Counted from the first letter of the stretch, positions 49,220 through 60,689 are shown. The stretch is 64,000 nt of DNA from Alisma plantago-aquatica (GCA_963693085.1 OY856413.1:744837056-744901055); one strand, 5' to 3'. Notes: generated by a model from the sequence alone, not told the origin. Numbers and translations: made by a program.

Positions 49220-51330
49220 TGTTGGTATAGTATTCCTAGAGAGCCAATCATATGATGATTGCAATGAGTCATGTGATACTTGATTTGATAATAATAAAGG
49301 CAATTTCCATCTATATGTTTTAACTATTTTTTAGATAATAGTATAACATGATTAGATGTCTAGAGAATGATAATACTCAATGACGTATGTCTTCAAGTAC
49401 GTGACTTGAACAATGAGATCATACGGATGTTAAGAGTATTTACATTCTCACTATCGTCCCTAGTAAGTTGTTCTTGTGGAAATAACCATAGACATCAATA
49501 ACACAAAAGATTAGAGTGTGTGTTGGTTGATGATAGAATCTCATCAGTCATGATATATGATATCAAACCAAGCACAGAGATATTAGAGAATAGTGTATCT
49601 GATAGACCCACCATAAGAGTGATGCATGGAAACCACATTTGATTAGTCAGGATCATCTCTTATAGTATTGGTGGTGACTATGGTTCTTAGACCTAAAATC
49701 ACTGCACTCATCACATGTGGTTGGGTACACTTTGACATCATCAAACGCAGTCCTGAAACATGGGTTGTTATAACAGTGTTGATTGGGTGACTTTGACACA
49801 TGGGGATTTGACTGTGAGTGATAGATATGGAATTTGTCCCTCCTAAGGGAGTGTGATATCCTGGACACTTGAGGAGTGAGACTGAGAAATGCATGGCCAT
49901 GCACATGTAAGTCAATATATGATATTGAGCTTACATATATATCAAACACTCTACTCTGAATCAAGAAACATGGATTGAACATTTGTAGAGGATGACAAGT
50001 TCATGCCTTGGGTTCAATCCAGATATTAGTGACAAAGGGACTATATATTCACTGTAACACCAATAATAGATTGTAGGTTGAAATTTGATCTCCAACTTTC
50101 CTTTTCACTTGGGTAGCACTGATGTGTGACTAGGCATCGTTCTTTGTGTGTGAAGTCATAAGTTAGTTATGATATTCACTGCCAATGTGAAGTGGGACAT
50201 ATAGGGTCACACACATAGGATTAACTTGGAAGAGGAGTTTATCCATGAATGACATTTAGATTGATTATTAAAGTGTTTAGGTACTCAATTCAACATTTGA
50301 TCAATAGACTTGACTCAGAATCATCAAGTTCAAGTGTTGAACTAACTAATTAGAGTGTCAGATTGATTGAGAATTGCATTGACTGAGTTCTACACAACCT
50401 GGACCACCCACTGACCAGTTTACTGGGTGAACTGATCGGCTCATGGCCAGTGAGATGACTGGTTCACTCTAGTGAACATATCGGTTCCCTAGACCAAACG
50501 AGCAGGTGTTGGGATTCCCGGTTCATGAGAAAAGAATCATGTTTGACTTGTTCAATTTGATTGGGACAAGAATTAATCTTTGCATTAATTAGAAATGAAT
50601 AAGAAAGTCGATTGAAGAAGGGTTTGGGAAGTGAAATGACTTGTTCACTGGGTGAACTGATCAGATCACCTGCCGAAACGACTAGTTCAGTTATGAACTG
50701 ACTGGTTCTCCTGCCACAGTGCAAATAGTTCATGGAAAATTTGGACCCTTCTACTCCCTCATAGACTGGGAACCCTGACCCTACCCTCTACTATAAATAG
50801 AGGGATACAAGGGGTTTCTTAGAACACACAACTCAGAACATCAGTTTCTCTACAAAGTTATTGTCCTCTCTGGTTTTGGTAACCGAGAGAGCCCAAGCAA
50901 GTTCTACCCATTCAGGGAGGAACAACGAGGGAAAGATAACTATAGAAAAGCAACTGGTGGTGGGAGAGTGCGACGATGACTAGCACGCCGATAGAATGGG
51001 ATGAATCCTTCTAGTCTGTCCTTCAGGATGACTAGAGTTCCCGGTGGTCCGTGTGGACTATCTATAAAGGAGGGAGATTTCTACCACTCAGGAGGACGAC
51101 CGTCAACCGCAGTCTGGGTCTACACCAGGAGATGTACAAACGTCGTCAAAGACTAGGTGGTTGAAGATTGCACTAGTTATGAGGTATTGTCACTGAGCAA
51201 GCCTCGGGACTAGGTATATCTTGTTTAACCATCTTTCCTATTGCGAAGTTGTTGATGTGATCTACTAGTTATGGGTTTGTGGTTAGATACAAAAAAATCC
51301 ACTGCATGTTCTGTCCCACAAAACCCAACA
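49220..51330 (+). repeat. Copia 3' LTR (intact)
   Basis: 2111 bp without insertions. It serves as empty-site reference for both elements nested in the 5' LTR. Dyad array 50338-50698; TATA box 50792-50798; ends CCCAACA, then AAACC. Confidence 0.94.
50784..50804 (+). promoter_or_regulatory. Copia 3' LTR TATA box in inverted repeat
   Basis: CCCTCTA-ctataaa-TAGAGGG. TATA at 50792-50798. Confidence 0.65.
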
Positions 51331-51335
51331 AAACC

Positions 51336-51780
51336 TGCAAAAGATGTGATCTTATACAAACTTATATACAACTTGAGCATCATTGGTGCAGGTTCAAATT
51401 GCTTCCACCCACTTAGACACATAATCAACAATAAGAAATATGTATACATTAGAATTAGATGACACAAATGACCCATAAAATCAATTCCCCACAAATCAAA
51501 GACTTCAATTTCTTGAAAAACATTTAAGGGTGTTTTGTGTCTTTTTTAAATATTCCATGCACGTTGACATGCATTACAATGGATAACAAAGTTATATGCA
51601 TCCTTAAAAAGTTTTGGCCAATACAATCCACTTTCCAAGACCTTAGTTTTTGTCCTAGAACTAGCATGGTGACCCCCAGTATGTAAGGAGTGACAGTGTG
51701 CTAAAATGCTCTCTATCTCACAATTGGGCACACATCTCCTTAAAATCCGTCCCTACACTTTTTGAGCAATATGGGTTCAT
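51336..51780 (-). pseudogene. Athila-1 integrase N-terminal part
   Basis: On the minus strand, the zinc-binding part CHSLHTGGHHASS...CNACQRAWNI (51546-51731) gives the His/Cys pattern of Athila integrase. The core starts WGIDFMGHLC (first catalytic Asp, about 51480) and continues to a KITSF block that joins, across the copia element, to RFGMPKSIISDGG at 14522. Stops and small frame changes are present. Confidence 0.9.
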
Positions 51781-52480
51781 CCCAAATGTAAAACCTCAGA
51801 GAATGGAAGAATTTTTCCTTCTCCTAATATCCTAAATCTTTCAGCATCTCACTACAAGCCAACTCATTCACAATGTTTGCTAACCAAGGATCCTTGCTTT
51901 TCATGGAAAGAAGTTGCTCCTCTGGGAATTCTTCCACTATTGGTATAGATAAATCCTTTTCATCAACTTGTTCAAGCCTAGACAAGTGATATGCCACTAC
52001 ATTTTCAGTGCCTGCTTTATCTTTGATTTCAATATCATATTCCTATAGTAACAAGATCCATCTAATCAACCTAGTCTCTGAATCCTTTTTCCAGTAGCAA
52101 GTATTTAATGGTTGCATGATCGGTCCAAACAATGACCCTAGCCCCTATCAAATATTGGCAAAATTTCTCAAAAGAAAAAACCACCACCAACAACTCCTTT
52201 TCCTGGTTGTGTATTTAATTTGGCATCATTTAGGGTCTTAGATGCATAATAAATGGCAGTGGGAACCTTGACTTGATGTTGGCCTAAAACAGCCCCCACT
52301 GCATAATCTAATGTGTCACACATCAACTCAATGGATTGGCTCCTATTTGGATCCTGGACAATAGGTACACAGACCAGTTTCTCCTTTAACACCTCAAACA
52401 CCTTCAAACATCGCTCAAAAAATCAAATTCAACATCCTTTTCCAGAAACTCATAGAGCAATTTGGCGATTTATGAAAAAT
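51781..52480 (-). pseudogene. Athila-1 RNase H
   Basis: The minus strand reads FEVLKEKLVCVPIVQDP, LMCDTLDYAVGAVLGQ (catalytic Asp) and IYYASKTLNDAKLN. After frame changes it reads DKAGTENVVAYHLSRLE (about 51960-52010), the conserved end of this domain. Degenerate. Confidence 0.88.
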
Positions 52481-53450
52481 CTTTTATAAAACTTCAGTAA
52501 AATCAACATGTACTAGAAAACTCCTCACTCCCTTCACCGATGATGGTGGAGGTATCTTGGAGTTGAGTTCTATTTTTATTGGGTCAACCTCTATTCCCTT
52601 ACTAGACACCTTGTATCCCAAAACTATCCCTTCACCTTCCATCATATGACATTTTTCCCACTTCAAAACCAAGTGAGTGCCCTTGCATCTTTGCAAAACC
52701 TTATCGAGATTGTCAAGTCAATCATCAAATGATTAACTGTACACCAAAAAATATCCATGAATACCACCAAACATCGCTCTACCATATCAGAAAAAATGGC
52801 GAGGATGCATCTCTAAAAGGTAGTCAGTGCTGCTCTCAGAAAGGTAGTCGGTGCACTCTAAAAGGTAGTCAGTGCATTGCAAAGACCGAGAGGCATCCAA
52901 CGATACGCGAGCATGCCATAAGGATAAGTGAAGGTGGACTTCTCTTAGTCTTGTGGCTTGATAGAAATTTAGTTTTATCCAGTATACCCATCGAGAAAAC
53001 AAAAGTGAGAGTGGTCAGCAAGCCGCTCAAGAATTTGATCAATAAAGGGGAGTGGAAAATGGCCTTTCAAAGTGGCAGAGTTCAAACATCAGTAATGAAT
53101 ACATACTCGCCAGCCAGTCAACAACCTAGTAGAAATCAACTCACTAACATAATTAATTAGTTGTGACCATTATCCCCCCTTTCTTAGGAACAACCTAGGT
53201 TGGACAAACCCAGCTGGAGTTATAGATATCATAAACTACACCTAAAAATAAAAGTTTTACTACCTCAATCATGAAGGGATAGAGACTCTATTGAGGTTGA
53301 TCTATCGGTTTGTCTCCTTCTTCTAGTTTGATTTTGTGTTGGCAAAAACTAGGGGAGACCCTCTTTATGTCTGCAACAGACCATCCAAACGTTGCCTGAT
53401 GGTTTTTCAAAACCAAAATTAGTTGATCCTCTTCCTGATGCTCAATGAAG
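52481..53450 (-). pseudogene. Athila-1 reverse transcriptase
   Basis: In minus-strand order: a VADI/PSFCQHKI-type start (about 53350-53390), VVPKKGG (about 53180), GHFPLPFIDQ-like and FLDGYTG blocks (about 52990-53050), STFTYPYGMLAYRWMP, the NALTTF block expanded threefold (52811-52876), AIFSDMVER, a damaged YxDD box (FMDI, about 52755), and LVLKWEKCHMMEGEGIVLGY. Several stops. The expansion and the lost Asp make it inactive. Confidence 0.9.
52811..52876 (-). repeat. 22/23-bp triplication inside the Athila-1 RT
   Basis: Three units starting at about 52811, 52833 and 52856, each carrying 'aaaggtagtc(a/g)gtgc'. On the minus strand each unit encodes one copy of the ALTTF stretch of the NAPxTFQRC motif. 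Confidence 0.88.
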
Positions 53451-54430
53451 ATGAGATGATCACTGGAAGCTTCTCTTCTACTTCCAAGAAAATGTATATC
53501 AAGTGCGATGGCAATGGCTTCAGCTTGAGATATGAGGGTCTCTAGGGAGATGGGATCAATGGTAGAGGGGGTGGTCCTATATCCTCAAAATGCCTGGTGT
53601 AATAACACAGTAATGTCTTTACGAACAAAACACACTCCTCCAAAGAACAACATCAGGTATAGTCATCCACAAAATTCATTAGACATGCCTCCAAAGGAAG
53701 TTGTGGATATGCTTCGACAACATTGGTAGAAGCTTCCTCATCAATTGTTGTTGAGCAATATTCCTCCTCTTCATCATCAAGATATAGTATATTCTTGGCC
53801 AACGAAATCTCCTTGGTATTCTCTAAGATTTCCTTTGCCAACGTACCTTTGTGAACCCATGTCATAACATGAGCCATATCTAGGAATGGCCTCCCAAGAA
53901 ATAAAGACATATTTTCCTCGACTTGCTGCAACACATGACACTATTCCTTCTCCTTAGTCATCTTTGCAGACTTGGGCATCTTGATTTCAAAGTTATCTTC
54001 TTTGATCCCTAGTGTCAATCTTCATCTACTTATCTCTAAGATCATATCTTTTGTGTCTTGAAATGGACTCCCAAGTAGTAGTTCATTGCTGTAGTCAAAT
54101 TGGCATCTCCATTACAAAAAAAATCTACTCGAATACAAATTTGTCCACCTTGACAAGAACATCCTCACATATTCCATACAGACTGACCATTGAGTTATCT
54201 GCTAGTTGTATGGTCATATTGCTCCATCTGGATTCTTTAAGACCCAACTCATTGAAGGTAATCAAGGGAATAAGATTGATACTTGCCGTTGAATCGCATA
54301 AAGCTTCCCCAAACCTTGTCCTCCCAATGTAACATGATATGTCAAAGTAGTCGGAATATTGTCTTTTTGGAGGCAGAGTTCCCAAAATAAAAGCACTAAC
54401 ATGCTCCTTCAATACCACTACATTTGATTC
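53451..54430 (-). pseudogene. Athila-1 protease region and linker to RT
   Basis: Minus strand: FDISCYIGRTRFGEALCDS, then the protease active-site stretch CDSTASINLIPL (about 54270), then LADNSMVSLYGICEDVLVKV. In Athila elements the site reads CDxGASINLMP, so the Gly position is Thr here. Downstream SLFLGRPFLDMAHVM (53850-53900) matches the ILGRPFLATA block. The acidic linker DDEEEEYC (about 53775) precedes the RT. Confidence 0.85.
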
Positions 54431-55978
54431 AGCTATTATTCTCTTATTATTGATTATGTCCTTTAGAAATTTGTCGTAAGAAGGAATTTTTTCAATTGCA
54501 TCAATCAGTGGAATGTTGACATGTAGCTTCTTGAAATTGTTTAGGAATTTCTGAGACTTCTACTCCACTTTTTTTGCTTATAAGATGTTTAGGAAGGGCA
54601 CTAGAGTCACCGACTTCCTCTGGTGAGGTGGGATATATGCCTCCTTTCTTGTCTCCTCTGGTTCATGAGTTACATCATCAGTTGTCTTGTCCTCTGTTGC
54701 AGTATGTGGCTAAGTTGTATTAGTAGTCACTATGGGCCATGTGTCACCTATGACATCCTATTCTTATGGGACAGTCTGTTTGTCATTTAGAACTTTCTTG
54801 ATGCTATGAAGCAACACCACCTTGACCTTTTGATTTCCAAATTGTATGTCGATATTTCTTGGGAACCTCTACTGACCAGGTTTTTTCAAAGAAGCCACTT
54901 CCACTGCTATTTGAGAGATCGGAGTCTCTATACTGAGAATATGTTCTCCTTGGTTCTATAGTTCCTTTTAGGTCTAGCTAATGAGCACTTCATTCTGGCT
55001 GACCGGGTTACCTAACATATCCTCAATGTAGTCTATCTTGCTAGGGCCCCTTTTGCGTGGTTGTGCATTTCCTTGATGTTGTACTTGTGATGGGTCCTAG
55101 TGAAAATTATTGGGCTCCTTCTAAGAAAACTTGGGATCCTTCCTCCAATAATTGTCATTGCCCCTATAATTCTGCTGCCACACAAACACACACTCTTCTT
55201 GCTCTCCTCCAGAAGAGCTTCCATCCTTCTAACACAATTTCTTGGCAATCAAGTCCAATTTCACATTCAATTTTGTAATCACCTTGGACTCTCCCACACT
55301 TTAAAGGGTTACTTTTCGTTCTCTTTCTTCTCCCCAGGACTAGTTTTTAGCCATATTCTTCAGGATCTCATGACACCTAGATGGCTTGTTGTTGAGGAAG
55401 AAGCTTGTTCCTGCACTGTCAAGTGTGGTCCTCTCCCCTTGGTGGAGCCCATAATAAAAAAATCTTTTCTTGGACATCAAGGTCGATCCCATGATGAGGG
55501 ACCTTCCTCAGCCTATTTTTATATCTCTCCCATGCTTCAGAATACAACTCTTTTCCTGCTTCTTGAAGTTGTATATTTTTCTAACCAGCTTGTTTGTCTT
55601 CTGCAGTGGAAAGTAACACTCAAAGAAAACATCTATCATCCCCTCCCACATTTCTATCGAATCAAGAAGGAGATTTTAGAACCAAGACTTAGTGTTGTTT
55701 TCCAGTGATGATGGGAAAAGCTTCAGATAAATCACTATCACCGACACTTTGTCAATTTTAGCCATATCACAACTTTCAACAAAATTGTTGATGTACATCA
55801 TCAGTTCCTCAATGTTGTGGCCATTGAAAGCATGTGAATTGACCAGCGCCACTAACCCATGATCTATCTTATAGCTTCCAACATTATAGCTTGTCTTTTG
55901 ATTGGTCCTAGCTGAGCTGTTGAGGAAGACTCCTTGATCTTCTCTAAAATAGTTTGTTCTTCTATTGGGTCTGCCATC
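54431..55978 (-). pseudogene. gag: Athila-1 gag
   Basis: Start ATG at 55978-55976 (MADPIEEQ). After a frame change the capsid part reads LVALVNSHAFNG, INNFVESCDMAKID, YLKLFPSSLENNTKSWF, FFECYFPLQKTNKLV and HGRDIKIG. The order of blocks matches the Athila gag domain, in which the LFPFSL...W and YFP...T blocks are conserved. A GNDNYWRKDPKFS stretch (about 55110-55170) and HVNIPLIDAIEKIPSYDKFL (about 54470-54530) continue towards the protease. Stops are scattered. The plus-strand ORFs here are shadows. Confidence 0.85.
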
Positions 55979-56314
55979 TTTGTTGGTTCTGGTTCCTCTG
56001 CTAGAGATATCAGGGTCTCAGGTGATAACGTCTCAGGTGGTGGAGTCCGAATCAGTCATGGTGTATAACCACTATATTCATATGTTGTTCATAAGAAATC
56101 CTCCTAAAAGGCACTCTATGGTGATGAGTCTCTGTAATCGGTGCTTCTTGTTTGCACCATAAACTAGTACCCAAAATAGTTAAAAACCATGTGAGAACGG
56201 ATACTAATTCTTAAACAAATGATATTTGTGTTCCATTTAGAAAGGATAAAAAGAAAATAGAGGTTGTGGCCTAGAGTGGCCAATCACAGCACGCGTAGTG
56301 TTGGAGTTGTCGTT
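55979..56314 (-). other. Athila-1 leader between PBS and gag
   Basis: Short non-coding leader, no distinct motif beyond the PBS. Confidence 0.6.
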
Positions 56315-56332
56315 TCTCAGACAAAGGCGCCA
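56315..56332 (-). promoter_or_regulatory. Athila-1 primer-binding site
   Basis: Minus strand TGGCGCCTTTGTCTGAGA, seven bases after the LTR end GTATCA. Athila and Tat elements use TGGCGCCGTTGCCGGGGA, usually assigned to tRNA-Asp. The first seven bases match, and later bases have changed. Confidence 0.8.
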
Positions 56333-56338
56333 AAAACT

Positions 56339-57835
56339 TGATACGCGCAAACCACTTGTTAAACACAAGTATACGTATCAATGTAATATAGATCAAAGAG
56401 GCATGGATGTTGAACTTAGGGAAACGCTCTCCAAAGGCTACTATTAACTCTAATGCTATCATATAAGTCAATGAAAATTTTGAGTGAAGTGTTAATCCTC
56501 TAAAATGCAGAAAATAAAGCTAAAATTACTGGTTTTTATCTCAAGTGGAGTGATTTCCTTAGGATTACAATTTCACCTCAGTTAACATTACAACTAACAT
56601 CATTTTATTAATAATTAATCTCTCCTAACCTTAGACAAAGAGACTTGTAGCAAGAATTCCCCAATCTCACAGTGTAATTCACTACCTAATTTAATACCAA
56701 TTCCACTCTCATAGCTATTGAGTTATTAATTAGAAGATTTACTGAAAACTTTGGGTAATCTCTTCACATTCATAAGCCTCCTTTCTCAAGGTGCAATATA
56801 AAACATGTAAATGAATGATTTTCCAACCACTAACCCCTCTTTCAAAGCATTTAATGGTCTAATTAACTACCTATGGTGATCAAGAAGGGATAGTTTGCTA
56901 TACGTTCATAAAATTATGTCAACAAATTAAGAGAAACATGTATATTAATGTATAAAAGCCAATTACAATGCATAATTGGGATACTTCCGGGTCCTAAGGA
57001 ACAATTGGATTATCCTCACATGATTTCCATTGTCACATATATAAGAGAGAAGAAAAAAAACATGGGGAACATTAGAGAACTAAAAGAACCCATGAAGAAG
57101 ATGGTCTGGTTGACTCCCTAATGTGAAGGTGTTGATTCACTAACTCAGGCTGCAAATCCATCCGCCAGAGGTTCTCAAATCTCCCAGAATGTGGATTTCT
57201 TCTTTGCTTTCTCCTATCCTTACTCTCGGCTGATGTAAAATGGAATAGAAAGAGATACCTAGGTTTCACCAAAATCCCCCTAAGTCATGGAAGTGACTTA
57301 GGGCGTCATTAATTGCCAACCGTCAGATTAAACATGATTTTCAGATCTTCTTGATCCTGCCATGTCGATACTACTGACTAGATGTCAGTAGTACACACAA
57401 CTTCAATAGTTGTGGTTACCTGTGCAGTTATCGGTACTACTGAGTTCATGTCGGTAGTATCAAGATTTCTCATAAAATTCTAAATCCTCCAAGTAAGGTT
57501 GTCTGTAGTATCAACTTTTTAGTCAGTACTACAGAGTTGACTCAGTTCCTCAAGTTTCTATCTGAGCAAGTGTCGGTACCACTGACAGTAAAGTCAGTAG
57601 TACCGAGCTGTGTAGTTTCTTGTAGGTTTACCTAAAATTCCACAATAAAAATGAACATAAGCTCTCGAATAATATGATGAATCTAACAGGAACATTAAAA
57701 ATGCATTTATTTGATGCAATTAAATGTTACAGGATAATGATAATAAATAATGCAAAAATTAATATGAAATGAACAATAAGTGTGCAAAAATCCATAATAA
57801 ATAGCCTGTGAAAACGAAAATTATCTGGTGCATCA
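56339..57835 (-). repeat. Athila-1 5' LTR
   Basis: 1497 bp, colinear with 2327-3798. Dyad cluster at 57360-57610. Right flank AGGCA (57836-57840) is the target duplication. Confidence 0.9.
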
Positions 57836-57840
57836 AGGCA

Positions 57841-58414
57841 AGGCAGAACTTATCCAACATGTTTTTGAATATTGCCTTGTTGAATCACGATTGTCAAAAC
57901 ACATTTAGAACAATGCTAGGATGATGGTTTTGTTGTTGACCCCCACCCCATATATTATGTGATGGGGAAAGATGATATTTGGTTTATAACAATAGCCATT
58001 TTATTTTGTCATTTTTTTGGACTGTATATAGAAAAAAGTTGGTACCACCAAAACTCTACTTTTTTTTGAATTTTTGTGTCAGATTCGGTACTACTGACTA
58101 TGAAGTTGGTGTAGATTGGACAACTTTTGCACTTGTTTTGATGATTATGGAAACTATATATATGTTGTCAACTTGAGAATCGGTGTCCACCACTTAGGGA
58201 ATTTATTTTCATCATTTGCTACATTACAAGAAGCAATATGAGACCATATAATCTTGTAATAAATATTGTCTAATTACGTAGAAAAGAAGAAGATTTAATG
58301 CACAAATGATTAATATCCAAATTTGGCAAAAATATGAGTGAAAGAGCATTCAATTAATAGCAATAAAGTATGAAAACAATCAAATTAGGATATAAAAAGG
58401 GGACATTTTAATCA
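57841..58414 (-). repeat. Athila-2 3' LTR, upper-coordinate part
   Basis: Resumes the LTR split at 2326. Contains GGTACTACTGAC-type motifs (about 58040-58105). It ends 'ttttaatca', and the sequence after it ('agccctaatcttgaatatttc') corresponds to the PPT block after the Athila-1 LTR ('aactcccctaaacttaaatg'). Confidence 0.7.
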
Positions 58415-60600
58415 AGCCCTAATCTTGAATATTTCTTATCCTCAGACCACTACTCTTGCATTTGTATGAATAAATAAGCAAGAAGACAATTAGAAATGAA
58501 TTTAACTTTCTTAGCCGCCCTCCACCATTCGCTCCCAAACCGGCCCTCACCAATGGTGGAACAAGTGACTACTCTAAAAAAATCAATCATGCTTATATAT
58601 GATTTCAATAGAAAGATCAATAAATGCACCATTAACTTGGAGCAGCTAACATCATTATTGATGGGATAAGCACTTGGTTCAATATGTGATCTTTCTATCT
58701 ACATAGCAGTTCTCCATATAAACATGAATTTGGGAAATCATCATTATGGTGAACTACCTTACAGAGAAATGGGTGTAAAAGATGGGTGGCTTAAAAATAG
58801 TGAATCATAAGAATGGTCCAAATCATTTATGCAAAGAATAAAATATGATGTGCTTAAATGATGAATAAAATGCAAATGTATGCCTTCTAATGCTTGTTTT
58901 CTTCTTTTAGGAGGAACGATATATGCAAAGAATGTCTCATACTAGTAATGAGTATAAATGGATAGGTGACTACATAAAGAATATTTCCACAATTTCTTTC
59001 TTAATTATTTAGATAGATAATGACATTGAATTTAGAGATCCTTTTCTGCCTTTTCACTTCCTTTTATTTCTTCTTCCTCTTTTTTCAAATACATTTTTTG
59101 CCCCTTATTTTAGTAAGATAAATTGTTTATGCTTGGGGTTTTTCATTCACCATTTTTTAGAGAAGGATTAACGATATATATTTTATACTCTCTTAAATAA
59201 CAGAGAAAAATAAAATTGAAGAATAAAGAGACAACTTATGCAATATGCAATGTGACAAGTAATCTTAATAAGATCAAATGAGATGATATGCACATTGTTT
59301 TCTTTTATAATGAAAAAGAAGATGAACTAACTATATGCTTCCTATCATGTTATGATATACAATTGAGAGGGAAAATGATTTGGACAAGCTTGGTATTTCT
59401 GAGCTAGTGAAAGAAAATGAATGAATGTGGATGAGATTATATGTCTTTCCTTACCATGATATGTCCTCACGGTGACTTATGTAACATGGTAACCTTAGGA
59501 TCTATTTCGAAAATTCACACGAAAAATCACAATACTATTAAATTCGTTTTGGCTCAACCATCATCGTCATATCACAAACCATAGGGTTAAGTTAGGTTTC
59601 TTATTCATTAAGTATGTCTTCAACCTGACTAAACTAAATGAGTCCTCCAGTTAATGCACTCTTAAACATGCCAAATTTAGCTTAAAGAGAAAAGTATGAG
59701 GAACACGTTAAAATATAATTTTTTCATCACTAATACCATGTAATCAGTGAATGTCTATCCTAAAGAAATTGTCCAATTTCATCCACAATTACACTAGAAA
59801 GGAGTGGACCCTAAAAATTAAGAATATATTTTCTGAAAACAAAAACTAATGTAGATATATGATAAAAAATAAAGATGCAAGAGATAAAAATAGAAGCTTT
59901 GTTTTGTTACTCCCCTTAATTTTGAATCTAACATTGTCCCCAATTTCAAAAGCAAAGAAAAAAAGGAATTTGAGGTGCTCATATGTGATGCAATTCAAGG
60001 GCCAAAGATGGTAGAATGGGATCTACATGAAAACACATCCTCCAATGTGTACTCAAGATTGGTGAAGAATGTTCAGTGAAGTACTTGAGATCATCTACTA
60101 TCATGCATTTGAATAGCATACATTTTAGAACAAAGAAATGACTCCTCAAAATATTCCTTTAATGACATGTCCATTGAATTGGTAGTTGTGTCGGTGCCAT
60201 CGACTTGGAAGTTAGTGGTACCAACTTGCCTTGGTTTCTTCTGTTGGTTAGTTCTTTGGTGTTGATACCTTTTTTGTGTGTACTAGTGTAAGTGCCATTA
60301 ATTATGTAGTCATTGGTATCAATTTTTAATAGCAATTTCTTATTACTATTTGGGGAAGTGACCCAATGCTACCTGTAAGAGTGTCAATAGCCCAATTGTT
60401 TTTTGGACTTTCCTGTAGTAGAAGCAAAGGAAGTTTGTGTCAATGGTAAATGTCTCAGTGGTACCGAGATATTTTGATGAAGTTCGCAGTAAATTGTTAA
60501 AATGACATTGATGTCACCAACAAGGATATTGATGGCACATATTTTTTCATGTACATTCCCTTTGGCAATGTGATTCTTCACACAAAATAAACATGTCAAG
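58415..60600 (-). other. Athila-2 interior, 3' part, no env-like ORF
   Basis: Loosely colinear with 3799-5290 and then with the dyad-rich spacer (60180-60490 contains GTCGGTGCCATCGAC and GTTAGTGGTACCAAC). The interval between these blocks is about 0.2 kb here, against about 1.6 kb in Athila-1 (5300-6950). The env-like ORF is therefore missing or was never present. No ORF supported. Confidence 0.55.
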
Positions 60601-60689
60601 GTACCTTGTTTACTTTCTTCAACACTTCTTTTGAAGATGGTAAAGTATTTCTATATCACCAAAAAAATAAAGTATATAGGACAAAGAGC

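Larger units (their letters stand above)
14523..51330 (+). mobile_element. Ty1/copia retrotransposon with two gypsy insertions in its 5' LTR
   Basis: The LTR starts TGTTGGTATAG and ends AAACCCAACA. Both outer ends are flanked by AAACC. The 5' LTR is split over 14523-14978, 28041-28454 and 43043-44291 (2119 bp in total, against 2111 bp for the 3' LTR at 49220-51330). The interior is 44292-49219 with an initiator-Met PBS, decayed integrase, RT and RNase H, and a purine tract. The span is 36.8 kb, or about 9.2 kb without insertions. The LTRs differ at about 19 of the first 240 bases (hand count, about 8%). Integrase-before-RT order confirms copia. Confidence 0.92.
2327..57835 (-). mobile_element. 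Athila-1: Athila-like Ty3/gypsy retrotransposon with nested insertions
   Basis: On the minus strand the order is 5' LTR (57835-56339), PBS (56332-56315), gag (55978-about 55000), protease, RT, RNase H, integrase (54418-51336, then 14522-14379, then 11809-11291), env-like ORF (6812-5554), PPT (3813-3799) and 3' LTR (3798-2327). Termini are TG...CA with AGGCA duplications on both sides. The span is 55.5 kb. Without the copia element, the solo LTR and the roughly 3.3-kb spacer insertion it would be about 12.8 kb, within the usual Athila range. All coding regions carry stops or frameshifts. The two LTRs differ at roughly 15-20% of positions in a hand count of the first 100 bp, so this is an old copy. 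Confidence 0.9.

Noticed and set aside
55100..55708. 202-codon plus-strand ORF
   Set aside because: It lies antisense to the Athila-1 gag, whose blocks read clearly on the minus strand.
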